From Tenodera sinensis (taxonomy: Eukaryota; Arthropoda; Insecta; Mantodea; Mantidae), in the NCBI GenBank assembly GCA_030765045.1, contig CM060965.1:21549585-21613584 (forward strand): a stretch of 64,000 bases of DNA, written 5' to 3'. Positions within the stretch are counted from its first letter, which is position 1. The number at the start of each line of letters is the position of its first letter. This document shows, piece by piece, positions 23,557 to 36,300 of the stretch. The notes below the pieces were generated by a model. The model saw nothing but the letters and a program-made list of their open reading frames with translations, was not told the origin of the DNA and did no database searches. The translations under genes were made by a program, and so were the position numbers.

Positions 23557-25541
23557 TGCCTAATAGTACTACTACTTTCTGTCACAATGCTGCAATTGTT
23601 CCTGGCACAACAAACACGTATTATACAGCAAGGAAACATTAAATATAAAGAACAGTTACAAAAATAGGAAATTCCCTGCAGCCATACCACGCGAATAAGA
23701 TAAATTTACGTAAGAGTTGGGTTTAGAATCACGCCGACAGTTACTGAATGATATGCTCAAGACACCCCAGAGGTTCTAAACATCCAGAAACCCCAAAAGT
23801 TGCGTTAGGTGATAAAATGGGGTTGAATTGGCATGGCTGCTGGAATGTTTATGACCACTCAAATACGTTTTGAGCACTTCGATACTTGCTGATGCATGGA
23901 AGAGCTTAACCCCGACAGATAACCGATCATACGAGGAAGTTTGCTTATCAGCGTCATATGGGCTTTATCAACGCTGCCATGGTTACTTGACCATAAGGTT
24001 ACACCACGCTGGAGTTCCACGACCGAACAATACATAGTCCTCCCTGCTAAACCAACTTCAATTAGAAGAAATTCCTCCTAATCCTTTAGCCTTGGAATAC
24101 ATCCACTTTACTGTAACGCCTCTGAAACTCGCCATGTGCCAAAAGAGAAAACGGTTGAGGGAAGTTGCGCTCACACACATTATAGGCCGATTTAGCATAC
24201 AACTGATGTAGTGCGTCATCCATCCCCCCCCCCCCCCGTCGCCCCCAACCACCACATCCCAAACTACAAACTATTTTTTTCAATGCGATTTTATATCCAT
24301 CCAGGGTGCCGCGTTCATCCAGCAGACTTTGCATGTCTAGAAGCTGCAACGCCACATATAAGTTTACTATAGGTTCCAGTTCAACACGATAATCAGGGTC
24401 AAACCTCAAGATACCGGTTATTTCATCGCAAGATCCAGAATGCTTTATTGCGAGTAGGAAGTATGAAGCGTTTAATGTTGTAGCAAATACCGTTACCTGC
24501 CTTCATGTGGTGAGCAAGAACGGCTTGGTCCAAAATTACTCAGCGTCGCTCATGTGGTCCTTGGACCGCCAGCCAACAAGCCTCCCCTTCTTCCAACATA
24601 TGAGCCAAAGTTCATTCATCCTACTGACGATCTTACTGTACAGACCCACAACGAAGGTCAGTTTCCGTGCGACAAAAAATGAGGACCCGTTAATGATTTT
24701 TTAATACTAAAACATACAATCCTAAAATCAAAGCACACTTTGAATAATTTGCCAAGGGGGCTTAAAACTGCCTCAAGGTCCAATGCCATCTGTTTGTATA
24801 AATTCGCAACTGTTTTATGACATCATGTAAAACACTTGCTGTATATTTAAGCTAGCTTGCTTTCCACATTATGCCCTGAAAGTGTTAGAATATTCATAAG
24901 TATGCTCACTTTATTCCGAATTTCAGAGGTAAAATATGTAATAAAATAGCATTTTACGTAATGTTAAAAGCCCCCTTTTCAGACATTTAAAAGACAAAAG
25001 TGACATTTTATGTAGTGAACATCAATAGTTATTACAAAAAAGTGAAACAGACAACGTGATTTAGGAATTTTTACATGAAATCATGTTCACAAGCATAATG
25101 TTAAACCTGTTTTGTATAATCACAAACACCAGGCTTATTTTGCTAAAACGTTATACTCCGAAAACATTCGAAAATTTGGAATTCTTATTAAATACACCGC
25201 TGCTTTACCATTAATTTCTGCCCACAAGTTCTCCCTGGAGTGATTTTTGTAACTGTCACATTTGAGGTTATAAAAGACCAGGATTTCGCCTCCCAAGTCG
25301 ATTAAGAAACACAAAATGTATAAAAAATACGCTGTTTCCTGCACTAGTAAATGAGACTTTTGTTGTCCCGATCACTCAGACCAGTCACGGCAAATTCTCT
25401 AACACCAGCACACAATACAACTACTGCAAATCGCAAAAGAGCATGTTTCAAAAAACTGAGGCAATCAACCTCTATAGGTTACGATGAAGCTTTTCCCCCT
25501 CAGCTTTCTTACCTCACCCTTTAGATCCGAATCGGTTTATC
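23557..25541. other. No recognised gene
   Basis: Contains a C-run near 24225-24238 and a 107-codon minus frame across it (24086-24409) that matches nothing I know. The rest is AT-rich. Confidence 0.4.

Positions 25542-25624
<83 letters not shown>
25542..25624. repeat. (ATT)n microsatellite
   Basis: About 27 uninterrupted trinucleotide units, 60 bases from the TTAA element that follows. Confidence 0.97.
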
Positions 25625-25626
<2 letters not shown>

Positions 25627-25686
25627 GAGAAATGCATCATATGCATTATCTTTAAGGAATTGTTTAAACGTATTTCTTAAACGTCG

Positions 25687-26467
25687 TTAAGGGGACAGGG
25701 TAGTGATATGGGCTCGAAAAGTCAATTTTTTGTTTTTCATCTTAAAAAAAAAAAGTAGAAACCTTCCTCTTCAAAATGATACATATATATATATATAGTA
25801 AGGGTACCGGCACATTTAAGGCTTTAAATTACCCCATCTAAATATGGCGGAGTGCTGGCCCATGCTGGGTTTTGAGGGCTTCAGAGATGACACACTTTTC
25901 TTTAAATGTAGTTTTCTGTAACTTGACATTTTTCAAACTCAGGTACATTTTTTTTTTCAAAACCACTGAACCTATTTGAATGAAAATTTTACAGTTCCAG
26001 AAGCATGTACTCTACAAACGTAAGCCACTGTTATTGGAAAAATCCAAAACAGAAAATTAAAAAAAAAAATATTTTTGCAAAAAAATTTACTTTTTTTTTT
26101 TACAAAAGTTAAATATTTTTTCTTTTGAATATAGCCAAATATATTTAAGTAAATTTAGGTTAACAGTTATAAATACACATCGCCTAGTGCACTACAAAAG
26201 TTTCAACACATATGCTTGAATGTTGTAGAAGGAATTTGTACCGTTAGTACTATATATATTATATTTTTTCAAAAACATGTTATCAGTTTTTGCCTTATTA
26301 CATGCCCATTTTAAATAATTGTTTTGATATTCTCTATGTCAATGTAATCACAATGAATCACTAAATATTCATCCCAAATTAAATTTTGATCTGAGCAGCA
26401 GGAGCTTATATATCCTCAACTTTTGAAATACTGAAATCGTGTACGAATCACTACCTTGTCCCCTTAA
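25687..26467. mobile_element. TTAA-flanked non-autonomous DNA transposon, copy 1
   Basis: TTAA at each edge encloses inverted ends: GGGGACAGGGTAGTGAT on the left and, reverse complemented, GGGGACAAGGTAGTGAT on the right (one mismatch in 17). The 773-base interior is very AT-rich with several T-runs and no protein. TTAA target duplication is typical of piggyBac and Kolobok elements. Termini that start with G fit Kolobok better than piggyBac, whose ends usually start with CC. The assignment is inference. Confidence 0.85.
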
Positions 26468-27085
26468 GGCAAATGAAATGTTTTGTTATAAAGGGAGAAA
26501 ACTTTATTCACTTCTAATACTACACGATATGTTTCGAGGTTTAGACACCTGTCCACCAGACGCAGACATAGCGCCGTCGCTCTGGCACAATGTCGTGTGT
26601 TTCAAGGGGAAGGAACTGTACAATGGACGACATCTGCATACCCGTCTATGTACGGTTATCAGCATCACTCCACAGTTGAAACAACTGACGCTCGCATTCG
26701 TGAAAATAGTCCGTCCATTACTTGTCAATGCTTTGTGAAGTTCTCACAACTTTGGCTATCTTCCATCAGAATGGACACAACCTTTTTCACTGCGACCGTC
26801 AAACATGCCTCGGGACAAGTGTTCTAAAAATAAATTAGAACGAAATATATAAAGGAATATTGTAATTGGCGAAGAAAATGTGGTTCCAGTTATTGTTTTC
26901 GTGTTAATTCTAAACATGTTCCTCATATTTCAATGCCAAAACTTCCCTCTTATAATTGTTTTTCCGCTTATGAACGTATAAAAATGAGTAAAATTGTGCA
27001 TTTACCTCTGACCAATGTACAAAGTTCGCCTAAGTTAATGAAAATATAAATACATACATATGTGTCAAGATTCTATAGTGATGCT
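26468..27085. other. No recognised feature
   Basis: A 99-codon plus frame (26439-26738) overlaps the transposon edge and is not recognised. Confidence 0.4.
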
Positions 27086-27292
27086 CTAATGTTGACACTG
27101 ACAGAAGTTGGGAGTATCTGCTGGTAGTGTATAATTTCGTTCAATGCAAAATTTGTCAAACTGATTCCAAACATTTTGCTGTTGTACTGTGTTTTGAGGT
27201 TTTCCTCTTCGAACTATTTCACCTACTTCAGCATTAGATTCTTCACCGAGGCGAGAGTTAGCCTTTGATACATTTTTCGCAAATGAAGGCTG
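27086..27292 (-). pseudogene. Possible coding fragment, tyrosine-recombinase/Crypton-like N-terminus
   Basis: A minus frame of 68 codons without a start codon contains RLGEESNAEVGEIVRRG, then GKPQNTVQQQNVWNQFDKFC and ERNYTL. An acidic EE motif followed by a Q/N-T-rich turn and W..F..FC resembles the N-terminal region of Crypton-derived tyrosine-recombinase-like proteins (DUF3504 and relatives). The likeness is weak. It ends in a stop at 27086-27088 and no continuation is seen. It could also be an exon of an unknown gene or chance. Confidence 0.25.
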
Positions 27293-28383
27293 TCATTGGT
27301 TGAAATTTGAAATTGTTACGCACATGATTGGTTGACCTCAACCAAGTCACGTATAAACGGAATACTCTATGTTACATGTTTAATTCAATATTTAGGGGTG
27401 TCCGTTTAAATTTCACACACAACAGGATCCGCAGTCGCGTACTACTTGGCAAAGCGACGGTGTCTAGCGCTGTGATCGCTTCTTATCTTGTTTACTACAA
27501 CAGCGAAATATCAGTAACTTGGCGTACGGTCGGTAATGCAATGCAAATGAATGATCTCTCGCGCCTGCCGATAGGAGACGTTGCTGTCATATGATTGCAT
27601 CTGAAAAGTGTACATACACTGTCTCGCCGTGCTTGTGCGATAAGCTCACATGAACCGGCTAGCTCCACATTCTTTCCGATACACCTCATGGCTTTGTCAG
27701 GTAGTATCACTGCTCAGCTCAGCTATCTGCTGGATTTTAAACGCAGTTAAACCTATGAAAATCGGGAACTAAATACCTCCTCTATTTGGAACCAACTTTC
27801 AGCAGCACCACGCCGAAGGATAGGCAATCCCATCAACTTTGGTAAAAGCCTTAAAACATGCACTCATAATTCCTGGCACAAACTCTTCTACTATAACGGT
27901 TTTGCGATTGGCTATAGTAGTCTTATCCATGAATGATAAGCCTTACACGAAAGCAGCAGCTGTTAATGGCTGTCTTCATAACTCATGCACCACATCAAAC
28001 AGAATTGTTACGTAACACGCGAGTGTCTGCTTGTGTCTTCCTATACTCAATAACGTAACTTCTCCAGTACTCTCCCTCTAGTAGCTGAGTTGTCTGTCTA
28101 CTCTTGACCTCACTTTCAGGCCATGAAGTACACTTAGGAAAGCTATCGCATTCCCTTATAAAGCAGAGAAATCTTTCATTAAATCTCTTATCAGAGAGCA
28201 ACAAACGATTACACCATTTATGGGAGATTTATTGCGATTTTCTTTCACAGTTATTTTTGCAAACTGGACAAATGCTTCTACTTGATATGCGACATAACAA
28301 GGATCTATTTCTCACCCAGTTTAGATATTTTAGTGACATTTTCGTGTATTACACAAAAATCTGCACATCAAATACACAAGATA
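27293..28383. other. No recognised gene
   Basis: Two CCAAT motifs on the minus strand lie near 27296 and 27320. The frames at 27328-27594 and 28104-28496 are not recognised. Confidence 0.4.
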
Positions 28384-29155
28384 TTTTTACTTTCACTACT
28401 GCGGATAGTAAGCAGGGGAAGTATTGTATTCGACCCAAAATTTCGATGTTGAAATTTCGTCGGGAACATGTTTTGAGCCCCCTGAAAGTCGGTTAAAAAC
28501 CAAGTTTGGTACTTAAGTTTAATATCTTTCAAGGATGCGACACTAAGATTTTCAAAAAAATTCCTCCACCCTAAACAGCCCTTAACATGGAAAATTTTTG
28601 GAAAACTTCGATTTTCTCAAAATTGGCTCTAATGATTTTGATTAAAACGCCACTTATAATATTTTTATGGCAAATGAAATGTATATTTTCAATTTTCTAG
28701 CTATAGCCCATGTAGTTCTGTTTACTCGATGACTTAAGTATAACTCAGAAACCGTAAGATATACACCAAATCTTACTGTACAAAATATAGATATCTTTAA
28801 AACACACAAGTTATGCCAAATGCATTTTCTGTAGAGTGAACCATGTTGGAGATTTCTTATTTGTGCGAGTTTTGCAATACTTTTCTCAAATGGAACTGTT
28901 ACTCATTTTTAATCCCTTGGTCGTGCACAGATACCGGAATTTCAAGCCTTTATATAGCGACCAGCTTTAAAATATTTGAATATCGGTCAAAGTCTACCGT
29001 ATTCTCATATTCCCCTTGCACCTACAAGAAAATTAGCAATATGTTAATTTCTACAAATGTTGATCTCAACTAACATGCAGATGGAGCAAAACGATTTTGT
29101 AAGAATAGTAGGAAGAGTAGAGAAAGTCATGTGAGTGCAACACATCAGATTTTTT
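28384..29155 (-). repeat. Family A element, copy 4 (reverse)
   Basis: Inverted copy with the left edge TTTTTACTTTCACTACTG and the right edge GTAGAGAAAGTCATGTGAG then CACATCAGATTTTTT. It lacks part of the variable TG-rich segment: the GGGGCCTCAAAAC region is followed directly by the AAGTCGGTTAAAAACC block. Confidence 0.85.
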
Positions 29156-29643
29156 CTATCTACTATTTTTGGGAGCAGTCTGTTCCAGGTGCTCGTCTCG
29201 AAATCCGACTTGCTAATGCAGTGTTCGCAGTCCCCGATATGCTTTTCCGTACGGTTCCCTGGGGATTTATGTCGAATTTTCCAAGGCAGTGAGTGATTTA
29301 CATTCCAGTTTCACGCTTGGCTTGGCAGTCTATTTTCATCAGCGTTCCAGCAGGACTGTGCTATTCCAGAATGGAAAGTTTTAGATTGCATCAAGAAGGG
29401 GTTTAGGAGCGCTGCCATGAAACCGATTCACTATCGTTATCCATAATAGTAATAATTCCCACTCTGTTTTCCACGTTCGTCTACATCAATTTGCAGTTCT
29501 GCTGGAACCAATCTTAATGGAGCCAAATAACAGCATGGACTGCGGAATAATAATAATAAAATCATAAAAAGAATACGGTGATAAAAATGCGTTATATTCA
29601 CATGAATTTCTCTACCACTACTTTTATATAGTCCCTACCAACC
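29156..29643. other. Spacer between two family A copies
   Basis: About 490 bases with no recognised feature. Both flanking family A copies have the same orientation. Confidence 0.4.
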
Positions 29644-30497
29644 ATTTTTTTACTTTCTCTACTGGTAAGTAGGGGAAGTATTGTATTCCACCCAAAAATT
29701 CGATGTCGAGATTTCACCAGAAATACATGTTTTGAGGCCCCCTGAATAAAGAAAAACCACATTTTTAGAAAAAGGTCCGTGTGTGTGTGTGTATGTGTGT
29801 CAGTCTGTGGACAGCATAACCCAAAAATGAAAAGTCGGTTAAAAACCAAAGTTGATATTTAAGTTTTATGTCTTTCAAGGATGTGACACGAAGATTTTGA
29901 AGAAAATAGGCCCACCCTAAACTACCCTTTACATGGAAATTTTTTCGAAAATTTTGATTTTCTTGAAAATGGCTAACGATTTTGATTAAAATGTCATATG
30001 TTTGAGATATTTTGATGATAAATGAAATGTATATCTTGAATTTTCTGGCTATAGCCCCTGTAGTCTTATTTACTCTGGATGAATTTTGCATAACTGGTAA
30101 ACCGTTAGAGATAGACCAAATTATACTATACAAAAAATGTAGATCTTGCTAAAATACACAATTTATGTCTCAATAAATTTTCTTGTAGGGTGAACCATTT
30201 CGGAGATATTCCTTGTTATGTGAGTTTCGGAAAACTTAGAACTTTCGTGAAATGGGTCATCGCTGTTCATTTTTTTATGTTAAGTGTGCAAAGACAACAG
30301 AATCTCAAACATTTGACTATCGCACAAAGCCTACTGTATTCTAACATTCTCCTTGCACCTACAAGGAAATAAGCAATAAGATAACTTGTACAAATGTTTA
30401 TCTCAACTAACAAGAAAGAAGATATAGGAATAAGAGTTTGTAAGAATGGTTAGTTCAAGAGTAGAGAAAGTCATGTGAGTGCAACACATCAGATTTT
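29644..30497 (-). repeat. Family A element, copy 5 (reverse)
   Basis: Inverted, complete copy from TTTACTTTCTCTACTGG to GTAGAGAAAGTCATGTGAG and CACATCAGATTTTT. It includes a short TG-rich tract (29779-29805) where other copies have ACACACAC. Outside its right end the sequence CTATCTG resembles the CTATCTA beside copy 4, so the true end may lie a few bases further out. Confidence 0.88.
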
Positions 30498-31004
30498 TCT
30501 ATCTGTCTACTCCACGTTAACGGAATATACGTTTGCAGAATTATTGATGCATTACATATTTGTGTAGGTAAAGGAAGACAGGAAACAGAAGCGACTTTAC
30601 AGTGCGAGGTTTGAGTTGAAAGTGGAAAATAGAGAAAGCACTACATTCCACACGACAGTTGGTAATCCTTAACTGCCTAATCTCAAATCCTTTACTATTG
30701 AAACTTGCTATTTCAATTCTGGATTGCAACGGTGTTTCCTAACACCTGCTTGTATCAATACGAAAACCAACGAAGGAAGCACGACTAAACATATCAGCAT
30801 ATTTTCTACATTTTCCACATTTGAAACGAATAACTGATTTTGAGAGACTAGACAGTGAAGAGTGACCGTCATAAGCGACCCCCCCCCTCCCCCCTTCACC
30901 CTACCTCCTAGAACCGTCAGGTAGCAGATCAACGTCATGTTTCAATTTAAACTTCACACAATTATGCAGCCCCTGAAATTCCACACTATTTTCAATCACT
31001 TCGC

Positions 31005-31005
<1 letters not shown>
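30498..31005. other. No recognised feature
   Basis: Spacer with C-rich stretches near 30881-30895 and no recognisable frame. Confidence 0.4.

Positions 31006-31056
<51 letters not shown>
31006..31056 (+). repeat. Poly(A) tract, 51 nt
   Basis: An uninterrupted A-run. Its length suggests the tail of a retrotransposed sequence, but I recognise no source element on its 5' side. Confidence 0.9.
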
Positions 31057-31058
<2 letters not shown>

Positions 31059-31244
31059 GAAAGACGATGACGTATTGAGAACTTATCCCAGTAATAACGC
31101 ACAGGTATTTCGGAAAATGATAAAGCCATAGGAAAATTATATGAAAGAAATTGTCTTCAAAGAGGTCTGCATTTTTTTCAGAACTATGCAAAATTCGTAA
31201 CACTTCACATGCTCTTCACAGACAATTTAAGATATGTATGCCAT

Positions 31245-31485
31245 CACGTCCGGGGTACACTCAGCCTCGTTGGGTCTCTGAGGTGTCAATTGAGGAGCTA
31301 CTTGATTGAAAAGCAGCGACCCCTTACCGAGGAGACCGCATAACCTACCGGGAGGGACCAGAGCGCTGACCACGTCCCACCTCCAGTACTGCAGCCCACT
31401 CATGTCTGGTGGGCAGAGATGGGTGCGCAGCGGTCGGTCGGTAGGCCTTGACCCAGATAGGCTGTTGTGTCACGCGGGAGGTTAA
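31245..31485. repeat. GC-rich repeat-like segment beside a SINE
   Basis: A stretch beginning near GGTACACTCAGCCTCGTTGG and containing CAATTGAGGAGCTACTTGA resembles a repeat I associate with arthropod retroelement 3' regions. No second copy is in the window, so this rests on memory only. Confidence 0.3.
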
Positions 31486-31606
31486 GTATCTTATATATGC
31501 GGTCTTTTAAGCTAAAGGGTGGTTCAGATTGGGGAGATCAGCTGGGAATCTTCGTATCACTCCTTTGGAACACCTTTCTTCTCCTTTACCCGATTACCGT
31601 CCCCTT

Positions 31607-31850
31607 ACAAGCCTGTGCCTAGGGTCAGAGTGAACACCTGGAAACGGGTGGTCAAGAGGATGATACGAAATGCAGGCGAAAACGATGAACAGAAAGGTGA
31701 TGGAATGAGCTGCGGGGGAAACCGGAAAAAACCCACCCAGATGCCGCTTGGTCCACCACGAATACCACATGTGGGTCCCTGGGATAGAACCCGGATCTCC
31801 TGGGTATTATCGAATGAGAACCGCTCGACCACGGCGCTGCCTTCCTTTGG
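31607..31850 (-). repeat. tRNA-derived SINE, family S1, copy 1
   Basis: On the minus strand a tRNA-like head (GGCAGCGCCGTGGTCGAGCG, then a B box near GGGTTCTATCCC) is followed by the S1 body. The body contains CCACATGTGGTATTCGTGG as read on that strand and GGGTTTTTTCCGGTTTCCCC. It matches the copies at 42.5, 45.3 and 49.1 kb. Confidence 0.8.
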
Positions 31851-31874
31851 AACATACTGCACTCAAATACCAGT

Positions 31875-31975
31875 TAGAAATTCATCCTACTTTTGTTTTC
31901 AGGTTATGCTGTTCACACACAAACGACCCTTTTCTAATGTTTTTATGCGCGGCCCTCAGGATAGCAAAGGAAATG
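31875..31975 (+). repeat. Possible family A fragment
   Basis: CCTACTTTTGTTTTCAGG, then TTATGCTGTTCACACAC and CGACCCTTTTCTAATG, resembles the segment around GTTTTTGAGTTATGCTGTCC in family A. It is diverged, lies next to a SINE, and could be chance in part. Confidence 0.4.
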
Positions 31976-33214
31976 AAAGTTAACAAAAAATGTTTGAGAA
32001 CTTCCACATGAAACACCTGAGCAAGAGATTAGGAAATGTATACTTGTTTTTATAGGAGAGTTACATTTTATAGTACGGAATCCTTGATTGGATGAATGTG
32101 GAAACATTCTTGAAACAGAAGTATGGAGCATGTGAAATAGATAAATGGCAAACTGTTTAATGGTGGGAGACCAGAAACTCATCGTGAAGAGGAAAATAAA
32201 TTGGCTAGTGCTAGAGCGTTAGACGAGAAGCTCCTTGTTAAAAGCTGCACTGAAAGTAATTGGGAATGAGCAGTAAAAGGATGCATGATATTAGGTCAAG
32301 GGTGCAAACGCTTGGTCAAAGCTGAATACAGAGGACATTGGAGGCTGAATTCCCACTAGATGACTTGCCTCTGAGCAAAGCTATGGCTTGATATCTTGAG
32401 CAGCATACACGCAATTCGGTCTATCTTCAACCATTAAGAAGACACCCTGTATAAAGGCTCTTCCGTGTGCATTCGGTGTGTGTTACGTCACGAGAGAACC
32501 GGATAGTCCACACCGACGGGACATGTTTCAGCTGCAATGCTCGGCGAAGTAACTGCATGGGCAACTGATGACGTCTTGTGCACCATGAGATAAAATCGAC
32601 CACACACTCGTGGGATATAAACCGTGCCGGATGTTCACTGGACCGTTTTGTTAATATGGATCACAGCTCAAGGGTGCTGCAACATCATTCACGGCCCATT
32701 TGTACCAGACGTCTGAGGAGGCGCCCACTTCATGGGGATTCCCAACACCCCGGAAGGATATCGCCTTAATTTTCGTCGCACCTCAAGTTATTTTCGGTAT
32801 ATCAAACTGTCCGGTGATTTTACACTAACGGTACGACCATTTCTTATACTTCCACATGTTTATGCATCTAAAGGGCACTTCGGGTATAATTCACATTAGC
32901 AAAGTGAGACCCTTGAAATCCCATTTAAATTATGCTCCAATAGCAGTGAATACACGCAGCCTAGACAGGTTTTAGATTTGAGAAAATGTAATCAAAATTC
33001 AATGAAACAATGTTGATGGTTGGATCAACTAAACAACTTTAATGTGTCAATTGTCTGGTTACTTCAACCATCTATAATTAGAATCAGAGACAACAGTATT
33101 TTAGATAATATCCGCCTATTCATTCAACAATGCCACTATACCTAGAAGTCCATAACCTGTACTATTTAAATATAGCGAACATTCCTTGGAGTGATTTCCT
33201 TCTCGAACTGATCA
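31976..33214. other. No recognised gene
   Basis: Only short frames (for example 32578-32769) and no repeat boundary that I can define. Confidence 0.4.
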
Positions 33215-33931
33215 TTAAGGGACACTGGGAGTGAAATTTTGGTCAATATTGTCAAAAAGTCGAAAATTGTTTTTTTTAACTTAAAATGTTCCTGGAACAC
33301 CTGTGCATTTGGATCAGCTAACATTTTACATATCCCCCACTCCATGTGGTCATTACGGCCCTTTCAAATAGTCCTCTTCCCTTAACGTACACAGGATGTT
33401 CCTATATAAAAGCCTGTTTTTCTCAAAACTACATTTCTGCACATTCCAAAAGAAGGTCACGCCTGAGTTTTGCTTCAAATTCAATGAAAATTTCCAAAAG
33501 TGTTCATAAATAGCAGCTAAACAAAACTATGATTCAATATTGATGTTACCATTAACATGAATTCCAAAAACATTTTTTGGTATGAAAAAATCAATAATTT
33601 TAAAGATTAAATTTTCTTTGTTATTAAAAAAATATGTACAGCATAATCAGCAAACGTATTTGAAATATCTCTTCATACAATTGTTACCCATGTTTTAGAG
33701 TATCAGTTCTGCCAATATAAATGAATTTTGAAAAGTCAATAGGCGCGTGCTCTATTTTGAAAATGTGCCCATTAAATTCATAAAATAATTTATATATCAT
33801 AAACGAATTATCCAATTTTAATGAAATTTGGTGTACCTCCTATTCTCATATAAACACAAACACAGTAAAAATTTCAGAAAAATCTATCAAGAACTGTGCA
33901 ACTTTCAAATTTCACTCCCAGTGTCCCTTAA
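33215..33931. mobile_element. TTAA-flanked non-autonomous DNA transposon, copy 2
   Basis: TTAA flanks on both sides enclose perfect inverted ends, GGGACACTGGGAGTGAAA on the left and its reverse complement on the right. The interior is AT-rich, without protein. It shares the arrangement AAAAGTC, T-run, CTTAAAA near the left end and TGCCCATT near the right with 25687-26467, so the two are distant relatives with different terminal sequences after GGG(G)ACA. Confidence 0.88.
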
Positions 33932-34511
33932 CAGACAATACAGAAGCTGTCAATTTAGCACCTTTTTTTACCATTCAGATATTTTTTTTTTTCCTCTTGG
34001 CGTTAGTTTCTTTGGTTATTTCACTGTTAATAACAGCTACTTTTCTCTATATCGCGTTATGATGAGCTCACTTGTCTGGCTTCTTCCAATAATATCAACA
34101 GTTTCTGAAAATTATTTTCTCTTTGAATGTTGGGAGATAACTGCTTTTCCAGCAGAGTGATTCTTTTACCTTTGCGGTCTATTATTCACAACATATCAGA
34201 GCGACCCGAAACAGGTGCAAAGCCACTGAAGGCGTTCCTTGACGCAAATAGTTCGTTGCTTACGCTTCTAGTGCTAAATGAATAGTTTTTCCCCTGTCAA
34301 ATAGTGCCTGAATTGGGTACTGCCAATCTTCTTGAAGCATGTTTATTCAATACTCAAGGCTATATTACCATTAGCCTATTAAATTGTGTATTCTTCCAGT
34401 CAAAATTGTAGCGCTTTTATTAATTTAATATGGAAATATTAGTAACCAATTTTAACTGTAGTATTGTATGAATATTTTCATGACTATATCAGATACAGGC
34501 AGTAACCATTC
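33932..34511. other. No recognised feature
   Basis: AT-rich spacer with no recognised frame or repeat. Confidence 0.4.
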
Positions 34512-34600
34512 GACTAAAAATTTTGATACCGAGATTTCACTCGAAATCTGTTTTGAGATACACAAATACATTTTGTAAAGGAGTTTTAAAAAAATGCTCT
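34512..34600 (-). repeat. Family A end fragment (reverse)
   Basis: AAAATTTTGATACCGAGATTTCAC and GAAATCTGTTTTGAG read as a diverged reverse right end of family A. The outermost bases are missing. Confidence 0.55.
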
Positions 34601-35470
34601 ATGAACACGTATAGCACAGAGCAAGGCAAATTAACACCTACAAACGTTACATAAAATGAAAAGGCACTCAAATACTCTTTGCCACGATTTCGTGCAAGAC
34701 TCCAAAATACGAGCTGACCTTCGAACTTTGACATATTCAAGTATTCATGTGCTTTCAGCTGGAAGGTTTAATTGAAATCTGAATACCCACGGTGTAACCA
34801 GGCGCTAAATAATGAAAATGCATACGGAGTTCTAAAACGGACAAACACCAACCTAACACTGCAGAAACACATACATATGGCAAAAAATGGCTACGTCACA
34901 ACATTTACCTGCGAGCGTGCAGACATGAGCTTCCCGCTGATTCACGTCAGGATGGTGGTGTAGTCATTTGTTCATTTTCTCCGTTCCACACGTGACGGCT
35001 TCTGCCTGACCTTTGCCCTCTGTCGCATGAGAGAACGCAAGGTCTGCTCTGTGTTCACTCAATCGAGTTTTTATACGAGTATTTGAATTCCTTCATCACA
35101 GAGGCTGGAATTCATGGCTTGAGTTCCACACCATCCCGGTATCTCTCCCCGCTCAACGTGAGAAGTATCGATTCCAAGTAGCAGTAATCCGTCATTAGTT
35201 GCTTAGCAACAAACACGGAGAGCAAAAAATTACTGCCAGCTCCCAGTATCGTTATTTATCTTTTAAAGCGCACTGAGAACTTGCAGCGCGGTTCCCCCGT
35301 TTTAATTCAAACACAAACCAATTTTTTTTAGTTTCTTGCGTTACTTATTTCACTGGTTTTCTGAATTGCACTGTTTTTAAAGCGCGTACAATATGCATAG
35401 ACTTTTCATTACACAGTTGCTAATAGGTACAACGGTTATCAAAACATTCCCATTAGAAAGTATTGTATAC
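34601..35470. other. No recognised feature
   Basis: Spacer up to the solo LTR. The frames at 34537-34740 and 34772-34963 are not recognised. Confidence 0.4.
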
Positions 35471-36041
35471 TGTCACAAAATGACAAAAATCCAGTCCAGT
35501 TAGTTTTCTATAATTTTATTTTTCTTATAAACTTTTGCACAAAACGCAGTTCTTCTACTGGTGTTAACAGAAGTATACGGTGTTTCGTGATATTACACTC
35601 AACTGTTTTCTTCTCGTAGCCTTGACTCACTTCTTTCACTTCTCTTCACCTTGTCTCTCAAACACTAACTCCGACGATACAATCGCTCAACACTCCTTAA
35701 AACTTCTTCACTTCGAAGCGACGTAATTTTCACAGCTGTCTCGCAATCATACACTGACCAGCTCAAAAACTGCCAGCCTCAATCCCAATATAAGTTTTTA
35801 TACCGCCAATAACTTAACCAGATCTTTCTCGGAAGTCTACAAAAAAGCTGGCTCTGGACACTTCTCGAATGCTCTGTGTTGCCGCTTGATTGTTGTTAGT
35901 CACGTGTACGTGTTTGCTCGCGCGAGTGGTATGGAGAAGCTTGACCTCGGGCGCCTTTGTTACGCGCCGCGCCAGTGGGGTGGGGCAACCCGACCCCGAC
36001 CGACCTTTGTTGTACTGCCGCCGCCGTGGCCCGGCGTCGCA
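35471..36041 (-). mobile_element. Solo LTR, copy 1
   Basis: On the minus strand it begins TGCGACGCCGGG and ends TTTTGTGACA, giving the TG...CA termini of an LTR. ATAC lies directly outside both ends, a 4-bp target duplication as in many Gypsy-type elements. A minus-strand TATA box (TATAAAAA, 35795-35802) supports the orientation. It aligns with 39511-39996, sharing GACACTTCTCGAAT, TTTGCTCGCG/A and GATACAATCGCTC segments. No gag, pol or second LTR with the same flank is present, so it is a solo LTR left by recombination. Confidence 0.85.
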
Positions 36042-36221
36042 ATACAAACGGTGTCAAATGCGACAAAATGTCTAAGTATTTTCAAAATTATGTAGCAAAA
36101 ACTTCTTCAGCCAGAATGCGGAGGCCAAACCCAGTAATTGGATACTTGCAATTACTAAAACCGCAAACTCGCTGACAGTGATCGTTTAAATTTTAATAGT
36201 ACAAACCTAATGAAGAGTTCA
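36042..36221. other. Short spacer
   Basis: Nothing recognised. Confidence 0.4.
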
Positions 36222-36300
36222 TTTTTTCGTATAACTGGTAAACCATACGAGTTAGACAAATCTTGCTACACTAAAGATAGAGCTCATCGAATTCTGTGAT
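36222..36300 (-). repeat. Family A internal fragment (reverse)
   Basis: CGTATAACTGGTAAACCATAC, a few bases, then AGACAAATCTTGCTACAC matches the block TGGTAAACCGTTAGAGATAG of reverse family A copies. Only this part is present. Confidence 0.55.
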
